Shown here: piece by piece, positions 5,540 to 12,396 of the stretch | Layout of the letters: every line of letters begins with the position of its first letter | How positions within the stretch are numbered: the stretch's first letter is position 1 | NCBI GenBank assembly: GCA_002371695.1 | Contig: DFGG01000031.1 | Location: 12,683 to 25,078 of the forward strand | Origin: a bacterium UBA3756 | GTDB lineage: Bacteria > Bacteroidota > Bacteroidia > Bacteroidales > Bacteroidaceae | Reading direction: 5' to 3' | Length of the DNA: 12,396 bases | Program-made: the position numbers and the translations under genes | Notes under the pieces: generated by a model | What the model was told of the DNA's origin: nothing | The model's input: only the letters and a program-made list of their open reading frames with translations | Database searches by the model: none

Positions 5540-7428
5540 TGGATAAAAACACTGTTATTGGATTTGTTTTAATTGCCGTGGTTCTCATCGGCTTCAGCTG
5601 GTATAACCAGCCATCGGCGGAGCAAATAGAGGCCCAGCGAATGGAAGACAGCATTGCCGCTGTCATGAAGGATAACGCCCTGAAAAAACAGAAGGCAGAC
5701 GAAGCAGCTCGCAAGGCACAGGCCGAGGCAGCAGCCAAGGGAGACTCTACAGCACTCTTCTTCTCTGCCCTCAATGGTACCAACAAGCCCGTCGTACTGA
5801 AGAACGACAAGGTGGAACTGACTTTCGACACTAAAGGCGGAGCCATCTCAAGGGCCGTCATCAAGGGCTTTGAGGACAAGGACAACAAGATGGACGTGAC
5901 GCTCTTCGACGAGAAGACACAGAAGATGAACTTCATGCTTGCCGGAAAAACGGAAAACATCATTACGCAGGACCTCTTCTTCACCCCCAGCAATGTCAGC
6001 GACACTACCGTAACGATGACAGCACAAGCTACTAATGGCGGAAGCATCGTATTCAACTATCGACTGGGGCAGGACTACATGCTGCACTTCTCTTTCCAGG
6101 CCAATGGCTTGAGTGGCATCTTTGCTCCCAACTACAAGCTGATGGATATCGAATGGAGCGACATGGCACGCCAACAGGAGAGAGGCTTCACTTTCGAGAA
6201 TCGCTATACTTCTGTGACCTATAAGGAGAAGAGTGGCAGTACCGACTACCTGAACGAGACTTCGGAAAAGATTGACGAACAGATAGAGGAGGCACTCGAC
6301 TGGGTGGCCTTCAAGAACCAGTTCTTCTCAGCCGCCCTTATCTCTAAGGATGATTTCGCAGCTAATGCCCTGCTGACGAGCATCCCCCAGGAGAAAGGAA
6401 CAGGATTCCTAAAGCAGTTCAATGCCAAACTCAAAACTGCCTTCGACCCCACTGGTGCCAAGGCTTCGGAATTTGAGATGTACATCGGCCCCAACGACTT
6501 CCGTCTGATCCAGGACGTAGAGCAGCAGAGTACCTTTGGCAAGGATCTCGATCTGGAGCAACTCGTCAACCTCGGCTGGTGGCTGGTGCGCTGGATTAAT
6601 CGTTGGTTCACCATCTACCTCTTCGACTGGCTCACCTCTTGGGGCTTCTCGATGGGTATCGTGCTCATCCTACTCACCTTGTTGCTCAAAGCCATTACCT
6701 TCCCGATGGTGAAGAAGAGCTACATGTCATCAGCCAAGATGCGAGTATTGAAGCCGAAGCTCGACGAGGCCACCAAGCAGTACGACAAGCCGGAAGACGC
6801 GATGAAGAAGCAACAGGAAATGATGTCGCTCTATGCCAAATATGGTGTATCACCCCTGGGTGGCTGCCTGCCCATGCTTATCCAGCTGCCTATCTGGATG
6901 GCCATGTTCTTCTTCGTGCCGAATGCCATCCAGCTGCGTCGCGAGTCGTTCCTATGGATGGACGACCTGTCCACCTACGACCCCATCATCGAGTGGGGTA
7001 CCAGCATCTGGGGCATCGGTGACCACCTCTCGCTCACCTGTATTCTCTTCTGTATAGCCAACGTGCTCTACTCCGTGATGACGATGCGCCAGCAAAAGGA
7101 CCAGATGGTGGGACAGCAGGCTGAGCAACTGAAAATGATGCAATGGATGATGTACCTCATGCCGCTGATGTTCTTCTTCATGTTCAACGACTACTCCAGC
7201 GGTCTGAACTTCTACTACTTCATCTCTCTCTTCTTCTCCGCCGCCATCATGTGGACACTCCGCAAGACCACTGACGACGAGAAACTGCTGGCCATCCTTG
7301 AGGCCAAGTATCAGGAGAACAAGAACAACCCATCGAAGAAGGTCGGTGGTCTTGCTGCACGCCTTGAGGCCATGCAGAAACAGGCAGAAGAACTACAGAA
7401 GCAACGAATGAATCAACAACGCAAGTAA
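5539..7428 (+). CDS. yidC: Membrane protein insertase YidC/Oxa1
   Basis: YidC inserts and folds inner-membrane proteins, alone or with SecYEG. This 629-residue protein has the Gram-negative layout. The first membrane segment (about 5-22) is followed by a charged Ala/Lys-rich linker (about 25-70) and a large periplasmic beta-sandwich domain (about 75-335). The five-helix insertase core spans about 350-575, with first core helix 370-390, the cytoplasmic coiled hairpin 391-432 (YMSSAKMRVLKPKL) and the signature GVSPLGGCLPMLIQLPIWMA (436-455). The tail is Lys/Gln-rich and cytoplasmic (about 576-629). The position aligning with the groove arginine of E. coli YidC (Arg366) is Lys384. Start at 5539: the hydrophobic N-terminus follows directly. 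The stop lies one base before the dpp5 start, so the insertase is the first full gene of the operon. Confidence 0.97.
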   Translation: MDKNTVIGFVLIAVVLIGFSWYNQPSAEQIEAQRMEDSIAAVMKDNALKKQKADEAARKAQAEAAAKGDSTALFFSALNGTNKPVVLKNDKVELTFDTKGGAISRAVIKGFEDKDNKMDVTLFDEKTQKMNFMLAGKTENIITQDLFFTPSNVSDTTVTMTAQATNGGSIVFNYRLGQDYMLHFSFQANGLSGIFAPNYKLMDIEWSDMARQQERGFTFENRYTSVTYKEKSGSTDYLNETSEKIDEQIEEALDWVAFKNQFFSAALISKDDFAANALLTSIPQEKGTGFLKQFNAKLKTAFDPTGAKASEFEMYIGPNDFRLIQDVEQQSTFGKDLDLEQLVNLGWWLVRWINRWFTIYLFDWLTSWGFSMGIVLILLTLLLKAITFPMVKKSYMSSAKMRVLKPKLDEATKQYDKPEDAMKKQQEMMSLYAKYGVSPLGGCLPMLIQLPIWMAMFFFVPNAIQLRRESFLWMDDLSTYDPIIEWGTSIWGIGDHLSLTCILFCIANVLYSVMTMRQQKDQMVGQQAEQLKMMQWMMYLMPLMFFFMFNDYSSGLNFYYFISLFFSAAIMWTLRKTTDDEKLLAILEAKYQENKNNPSKKVGGLAARLEAMQKQAEELQKQRMNQQRK

Positions 7429-7429
7429 T

Positions 7430-9610
7430 ATGAATAAGCTTATAACAACCCTGGCCATTGCCACCCTATTGATGGCAGGCCCTGCAAATGCAGAAGACGT
7501 GAAAATCGGAAAGCAAAATATCAAAGTAGAAAATGGTCGCATGACTCCCGAAGCCCTCTGGGCTATGGGACGCATCGGTACAGCCGAGGCCTCTGCTGAC
7601 GGCAAGCAGATAGTCTATCAGGTGGGCTACTATAGCGTGAAAGCCAATAAAAGCCAACAGAAAATCTGCATCATCAATGCCGATGGTACTGGCCAGCAAA
7701 CGCTGACCACCGGCTCTAAGTCGGAGACAGATCCCACTTGGCTTAACGGGAAGATTGCATTCCTTTCCGGAGGTCAGCTCTGGACGATGAATGCCGACGG
7801 CTCAGACCGCAAACAGATCTCCAACACTGAGAAGGATATTGAGGGATTCAAGTTCGCCCCCGACGGCAGCAAAGTGATACTGCTCCACTCCATCGAATTC
7901 AACGAGATCATCAAGAAGAATCCCGACGACCTGCCCAAGGCCACAGGACGAAGAGTTACTGACTTGATGTATCGCCACTGGGACCATTACGTGGAGTCGA
8001 TTCAACATCCCTATGTCTATGATGTCACAATAAACAATAACCAATATCCAATAACCGGCGAAGGCGTTGACATCCTGGAGGGTGAGCCCTACGAATGCCC
8101 GATGGAGCCGTTCGGAGGCATGGAACAGCTGGCTTGGAGCCCAGACTCTAAGACCATCGCCTACACCTGTCGCAAGAAGACTGGTCTGGCCTACTCTATC
8201 TCTACCGACTCTGATATCTATATATATAATATAGGTACGCGCGAGACCAAGAACCTCTGCAAGCCAGCCGACTATGTGGAGCCAGAGATCGACCCGACCA
8301 GAACCATGAAGATTCAGAAGGTGAACGCAGAGGAAAACCTGAAGAACAACGTGGGCTACGACACCAACCCCCAATTCTCACCCGACGGCAAGTATATCGC
8401 CTGGCTCTCTATGCAGCGCAACGGCTATGAGGCAGACCGCAACCGTCTGTGCTGCTACGACTTAGCCACTGGCGAGAAGAAATACCTGACAGAATCGTTC
8501 GACTCCAACGTCGATGAATTCGTATGGAACGATAATCCCAAAGAGGCACTCATCTACTTCATCGGGGTATGGCACGCCACAGAAAACCTTTACGCCATCA
8601 ACTGGAAAGGCGAGCTGAAACAAATGACTGACAATTGGGCCGACTTCGGTTCTATTCATCTGATGAACAACAAAAAGCAGTTGCTGATGGAGCGTCACAA
8701 CTTCATCTCGCCTGCCGACCTCTACATCGTGACGCCCAACTTCAAGAAGCCCGAAAAGACAACTATCACTCAGCTCACCTTCGAGAACAAGCACATCCTT
8801 GACCAACTGGCCAAGCCCACCGTTCAACAACGTTGGGTGAAGACCAGCGACGGCAAGCAGATGCTCACCTGGATTATCCTGCCTCCGAATTTCGACGAAA
8901 CGAAGAAATACCCCACCCTGCTCTTCTGCGAGGGAGGGCCTCAGAGCCCCGTCAGCCAGTTCTGGAGCTATCGCTGGAACTTCATGATTATGGCCTCGCA
9001 GGGCTACATCGTCGTAGCCCCCAACCGCCGGGGATTGCCTGGCTTCGGACAGGAGTGGCTCGAGGAGATTAGCGGCGACTGGACTGGGCAGTGCATGAAG
9101 GATTATCTGGCAGCCATCGACGATGCAGCCAACAACCTGCCCTACGTCGACAAAGACCATCTTGGTGCCGTCGGTGCATCGTTTGGAGGTTTCTCTGTCT
9201 ACTATCTGGCAGGTCATCATGAGAAGCGCTTCAAGGCATTTATCTCCCATGATGGAGCTTTCAACCTGGCCTCTATGTATCTGGAGACCGAAGAGAACTG
9301 GTTCTCCAACTGGGAGTATGACGAGGCTTACTGGCACCGCCCACAGATGCCAAATGCCAAGAAGACATACCACGACTCGCCACACAAGTATGTGGAGAAT
9401 TGGGATACCCCCATCCTCTGCATCCATGGTGAGAAAGACTATCGCATCTGCTACACCCAAGGCATGCAAGCCTTCAATGCTGCCAGAATGAAGGGTATCC
9501 CTGCCGAACTGCTCATCTTCCCCGATGAAAACCACTGGGTACTGAAGCCCCAGAACGGTATCCTCTGGCAGCGCACTTTCTTCGATTGGCTCGACCGCTG
9601 GCTGAAATAA
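7430..9610 (+). CDS. dpp5: DPP5-type dipeptidyl peptidase (S9 family), periplasmic
   Basis: This 726-residue serine peptidase of clan SC, family S9, resembles Porphyromonas gingivalis DPP5 over its whole length (for example VTDLMYRHWDHYVESIQHP, DILEGEPYE, SDIYIYN and the C-terminal NHWVLKPQN). DPP5 removes dipeptides from peptide N-termini. An N-terminal signal peptide (1-21, ending ANA) directs it to the periplasm. An N-terminal beta-propeller (about 45-450) has TolB-like repeats (NADGSDRKQIS, FSPDGKYIAW). The alpha/beta-hydrolase domain (about 465-726) carries the predicted triad Ser584 (GASFGG), Asp670 (GEKDYR) and His702 (DENHW); the spacings match those I remember for P. gingivalis. It is about 40 residues longer than that enzyme, mainly through a loop at about 277-305. 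No C-terminal sorting domain. One base separates it from yidC and 28 from the first transporter. Confidence 0.92.
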   Translation: MNKLITTLAIATLLMAGPANAEDVKIGKQNIKVENGRMTPEALWAMGRIGTAEASADGKQIVYQVGYYSVKANKSQQKICIINADGTGQQTLTTGSKSETDPTWLNGKIAFLSGGQLWTMNADGSDRKQISNTEKDIEGFKFAPDGSKVILLHSIEFNEIIKKNPDDLPKATGRRVTDLMYRHWDHYVESIQHPYVYDVTINNNQYPITGEGVDILEGEPYECPMEPFGGMEQLAWSPDSKTIAYTCRKKTGLAYSISTDSDIYIYNIGTRETKNLCKPADYVEPEIDPTRTMKIQKVNAEENLKNNVGYDTNPQFSPDGKYIAWLSMQRNGYEADRNRLCCYDLATGEKKYLTESFDSNVDEFVWNDNPKEALIYFIGVWHATENLYAINWKGELKQMTDNWADFGSIHLMNNKKQLLMERHNFISPADLYIVTPNFKKPEKTTITQLTFENKHILDQLAKPTVQQRWVKTSDGKQMLTWIILPPNFDETKKYPTLLFCEGGPQSPVSQFWSYRWNFMIMASQGYIVVAPNRRGLPGFGQEWLEEISGDWTGQCMKDYLAAIDDAANNLPYVDKDHLGAVGASFGGFSVYYLAGHHEKRFKAFISHDGAFNLASMYLETEENWFSNWEYDEAYWHRPQMPNAKKTYHDSPHKYVENWDTPILCIHGEKDYRICYTQGMQAFNAARMKGIPAELLIFPDENHWVLKPQNGILWQRTFFDWLDRWLK

Positions 9611-9638
9611 CAATAACGATATAACATAATACCGAAAT

Positions 9639-11261
9639 ATGACTCAAGCAATTCAAAAGACACTCAGAGACTCGGCCGGCATGCGCTGGACGGCTCTCTT
9701 ACTATTGGCACTGGCCATGTTCTGTGCCTACATCTTCATGGATATCCTCTCGCCCATCAAGGACCTGATGCAGGAAACCCGGGGCTGGGACTCTACAGCC
9801 TTCGGCACAATGCAGGGCTCAGAGGTGTTCCTCAACGTATTCGTGTTCTTCCTCATCTTCGCGGGTATCATCCTCGACAAGATGGGAGTCCGGTTCACCA
9901 TGTTGCTCTCTACCGTCGTCATGCTGGTGGGAGCTTTCATCAAGTGGTATGCCGTGAGCGACAGCTTTATCGGCAGCGGACTCGAGACATGGTTCAACAA
10001 GAACCTCAACTATATCCCCATCTTCGACGAACTCGGTGTGTCGCCGTTCTACGAGGGAATGCCTGCCTCAGCCAAGTTTGCCGCCTGCGGTTTCATGGTA
10101 TTCGGTTGTGGTTGCGAGATGGCGGGTATCACCGTCAGCCGTGGTATCGTGAAGTGGTTCAAGGGTCGCGAGATGGCTCTGGCCATGGGTTCTGAGATGG
10201 CACTGGCCCGTCTGGGTGTGGCTACCTGTATGATTTTCTCACCCTTCTTCGCCCGACTGGGTGGTGAGGTGAGCGTCAGCCGCAGCGTAGCCTTCGGTGT
10301 GGTACTGATGTGTATCGCACTGATGATGACCATCGTCTATTTCTTCATGGACCAGAAGCTCGATGCCCAGACTGGCGAGGCCGAGGAGAAGGACGATCCC
10401 TTCAAGGTCAGCGACATCGGCAAGATCCTCACCGACAGCGGTTTCTGGATTGTCGCCTTGCTCTGTGTGCTCTACTATTCGGCTATCTTCCCCTTCCAGA
10501 AGTATGCCGTCAATATGCTGCAGTGCAATCTGACGCTCATAGCTCCTGATGCAGATTCCTTCTGGGCTTCCTCGTCGGTTACCATCATTCAGTACGTCAT
10601 CATGCTTGTGGTGGCAGCAGCCGGTTTCGCCAGCAACTTCCAGAAGAACAAGAATATGCAGTTCGGCCTGCTGGGCCTCTCCATCTTAGCCCTTATCGCC
10701 TATTGCTACATGGGCTATATGCGTCAGTCCGCAGAGTCTATCTTCGCCGTGTTCCCCCTGCTGGCCGTGCTGATTACCCCCATCCTCGGAAGCTATCTCG
10801 ACCATCACGGCAAGGCAGCCTCCATGCTGGTACTGGGCTCAGTACTGCTCATCGCCTGCCACCTGACGTTCGCCTTTGTACTGCCTGCCTTCAAGGATAG
10901 TCCCGTTGGTGGCATCGTCATTGCCTACGCAACCATCCTGGTGCTCGGTGCATCGTTCTCACTGGTGCCCGCATCCCTGTGGCCTTCTGTGCCCAAGCTG
11001 GTGGATGCCAAGGTGATCGGTTCTGCCTACGCCCTCATCTTCTGGATTCAGAACATCGGTCTGTGGCTCTTCCCGTTGCTTATCGGCAAGGTGCTCGACA
11101 AGACGAATCCCGGCGTAACCGATCCTACGCAGTTCGACTATACTGCTCCCCTGGTGATGCTCGCCCTGCTTGGTGTGGCAGCCCTTATCCTCGGCTTTGT
11201 GCTGAAGGCCGTCGATAAGAAAAAGGGAATCGGACTCGAACTCCCGAACATCACGGAATAA
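9639..11261 (+). CDS. MFS transporter, MFSD1-like, with two extra predicted helices
   Basis: This 540-residue inner-membrane major facilitator carries motif A between helices 2 and 3 (GIILDKMGVRF, 76-86). Segments resembling human MFSD1 are a KWFKGREMALAMG block (172-184) followed by ALARLG, and a later SLWPSVPKL...IGSAYALIFWIQNIG stretch (446-474). MFSD1 is known as a lysosomal dipeptide uniporter, and the gene lies directly behind a dipeptidyl peptidase, so dipeptide uptake is my inference; the substrate is not shown by sequence alone. Residues about 307-366 form an insertion after TM7, with two hydrophobic segments (about 311-331 and 341-360) absent from the next paralogue, so 14 rather than 12 membrane helices are likely. 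A long periplasmic loop (107-145) precedes TM4. The start at 9639 has no Shine-Dalgarno, as usual here. The stop overlaps the next start (TAATG). Confidence 0.9.
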   Translation: MTQAIQKTLRDSAGMRWTALLLLALAMFCAYIFMDILSPIKDLMQETRGWDSTAFGTMQGSEVFLNVFVFFLIFAGIILDKMGVRFTMLLSTVVMLVGAFIKWYAVSDSFIGSGLETWFNKNLNYIPIFDELGVSPFYEGMPASAKFAACGFMVFGCGCEMAGITVSRGIVKWFKGREMALAMGSEMALARLGVATCMIFSPFFARLGGEVSVSRSVAFGVVLMCIALMMTIVYFFMDQKLDAQTGEAEEKDDPFKVSDIGKILTDSGFWIVALLCVLYYSAIFPFQKYAVNMLQCNLTLIAPDADSFWASSSVTIIQYVIMLVVAAAGFASNFQKNKNMQFGLLGLSILALIAYCYMGYMRQSAESIFAVFPLLAVLITPILGSYLDHHGKAASMLVLGSVLLIACHLTFAFVLPAFKDSPVGGIVIAYATILVLGASFSLVPASLWPSVPKLVDAKVIGSAYALIFWIQNIGLWLFPLLIGKVLDKTNPGVTDPTQFDYTAPLVMLALLGVAALILGFVLKAVDKKKGIGLELPNITE

Positions 11262-12396
11262 TGAGCATCCAGCAGCGTCTCAACGACAGCCCCATCGCAC
11301 GATGGACTGTGCTCTTCATCGTAGCCACGGCCATGATGATGGGGTATTTTGTCAACGACGTCATGTCGCCCCTTGAGACGCTGCTGGAGATGCCTCGTAC
11401 TGAGGGCGGACTGGGATGGACACCCTCCGACTACGGTTTCTTCTCCGGAGCCGGCAGCTTTATCAACGTGTTCCTGCTGATGCTCTTCTTTTCGGGTCTC
11501 ATCCTCGACAAGATGGGCATACGCTTTACGGGAACCCTGGCCTGTTCACTGATGGTTGTAGGCACACTCATCAAGTATTACGCCGTCACAACCGACTTTG
11601 ACAACGCCTCTATCTCTTTCTTCGACACCCACCTGCCAGCATCGGCTGCCTGGGCATCACTTGGCTTTGCCATCTTCGGCGTAGGCTATGAGATGACCGG
11701 CATTACCGTCTCCAAGGCGATGGTACGCTGGTTTACGGGCCACGAACTGGCTCTGGCCATGGGCATACAGTTGGCGATGGCACGTCTGGGCACAGCTGCC
11801 GCCCTGAGCATCTCGGCACCCATAGCGCGCCATTTCAACCTCTCGGCACCATTGTTGTTGGCACTGGCTTTCCTCATCATCGGCCTGTTGGCCTTTCTGG
11901 TATTCTGCGTAATTGACCGTCGTCTGGATGTCTACGGATTGTCCGGAAAATCCGATAACTCATCTGAGGAGTTCCGTTTGAGTGATATCGGTGTCACCCT
12001 CCGTAATCCCGGTTTCTGGCTCATTACGCTCTTCTGCGTACTCTTTTATTCTGCCGTCTCGCCTTTCCTGAAGTTCTCGACGAGACTGATGGTGATGAAG
12101 TATGGTGTCGATCCAGACATTGCAGGTATTTTCTCCTCGATAGCGCCTTTCGGCACCATCCTGCTGACTCCCCTCTTCGGACTCATCTACGACCGCTATG
12201 GCCGTGGTGTCACGCTCGTAATCACCGGTGCCCTGATGCTGACAGCCGTTCACTTCGGGTTCTCCATGCCAATGCACAGCAGCACCATAGCCATCATGCT
12301 GATGGTGACACTCAGCGTCGGCTACTCACTGGCACCAGCCGCCCTCTGGCCCTGCGTACCCAAGATTATCCCGCTGAAATGTCTCGGCACCGCCTA
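11261..12396 (+). CDS. Second MFSD1-like MFS transporter, 3' end outside window
   Basis: The frame opens at ATG 11261, sharing one base with the stop of the previous transporter, and stays open for 378 codons to the window edge. It begins MSIQQRLNDSPIARWTVLF and is a clear paralogue of the gene before it: GLILDKMGIRF (motif A, 79-89), GITVSKAMVRWFTGHELALA (147-166), AMARLG (172-177), the cytoplasmic-loop motif EFRLSDIG (237-244), and LAPAALWPCVPKI near the visible end (357-369). Roughly the last 100 residues, including the final helices, are missing. It lacks the 60-residue insertion after TM7 seen in its neighbour and so looks like an ordinary 12-helix facilitator. An MFSD1-like dipeptide or small-peptide role is inferred from these motifs and from the upstream dipeptidyl peptidase. 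The tight overlap suggests coupled translation. Confidence 0.9.
   Translation, partial: MSIQQRLNDSPIARWTVLFIVATAMMMGYFVNDVMSPLETLLEMPRTEGGLGWTPSDYGFFSGAGSFINVFLLMLFFSGLILDKMGIRFTGTLACSLMVVGTLIKYYAVTTDFDNASISFFDTHLPASAAWASLGFAIFGVGYEMTGITVSKAMVRWFTGHELALAMGIQLAMARLGTAAALSISAPIARHFNLSAPLLLALAFLIIGLLAFLVFCVIDRRLDVYGLSGKSDNSSEEFRLSDIGVTLRNPGFWLITLFCVLFYSAVSPFLKFSTRLMVMKYGVDPDIAGIFSSIAPFGTILLTPLFGLIYDRYGRGVTLVITGALMLTAVHFGFSMPMHSSTIAIMLMVTLSVGYSLAPAALWPCVPKIIPLKCLGTA

Noticed and set aside
8212..8233. AT-rich run (TATATATATAAT) inside the peptidase gene
   Set aside because: It encodes the conserved DIYIYN stretch of the propeller, so it is explained by protein sequence rather than by a promoter or origin.
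8462..9613. 383-codon open frame on the minus strand
   Set aside because: It is wholly antisense to the well-supported dipeptidyl peptidase gene, has no recognisable domain, and reflects codon bias of the coding strand.
1..12396. Mobile elements, CRISPR array, tRNA or rRNA genes
   Set aside because: I saw no transposase or integrase, no regularly spaced direct repeats, no tRNA cloverleaf-like segment in the short intergenic gaps and no rRNA-like sequence.

Overview
The window looks like chromosomal DNA from a member of the Bacteroidales, most likely Prevotella or a close relative. Four things point there: Bacteroidetes-type -7 promoter boxes (TAnnTTTG) in front of nearly every transcription unit, start codons without Shine-Dalgarno sequences, families typical of the phylum (DUF1573, DUF3078, a DPP5-type dipeptidyl peptidase, a 629-residue YidC), and strong protein resemblance to Porphyromonas and Prevotella homologues. 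This rests on recognition, not a database search. I see no rRNA, tRNA, CRISPR array, insertion sequence or prophage.

Layout. Positions 1-1056 (+) hold the 3' part of a GT4-like glycosyltransferase. Its end overlaps by 12 bp the end of a convergent 115-codon gene of unknown function (1045-1392, -). Next on the minus strand are a small winged-helix protein with a lysine/alanine-rich, histone-H1-like tail (1453-1761) and aspartyl-tRNA synthetase aspS (1887-3647). A strong terminator hairpin separates the winged-helix gene from the 115-codon gene. Divergent from aspS is a secreted DUF1573 protein (3818-4207, +). The aspS/DUF1573 spacer contains a symmetric inverted pair of octamer repeats between two facing -7 boxes. 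A bidirectional terminator separates DUF1573 from a DUF3078 outer-membrane beta-barrel protein (4245-5417, -).

From 5478 to the right edge runs a plus-strand operon: a possible 14-codon leader ORF, yidC (5539-7428), a DPP5-type dipeptidyl peptidase (7430-9610), and two consecutive MFS transporters (9639-11261, and 11261 to the window end, cut off). Gaps are 1 nt, 28 nt and a 1-nt overlap, so co-transcription is very likely.

The most interesting point is this operon. The two MFS proteins resemble human MFSD1, known as a lysosomal dipeptide uniporter, in several conserved segments, and they lie directly behind an enzyme that releases dipeptides in the periplasm. The layout suggests a 'cut to dipeptides, then import' module attached to the membrane insertase gene yidC. 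The transport substrate is inference. The first MFS protein also carries about 60 extra residues with two additional hydrophobic segments that the second lacks.
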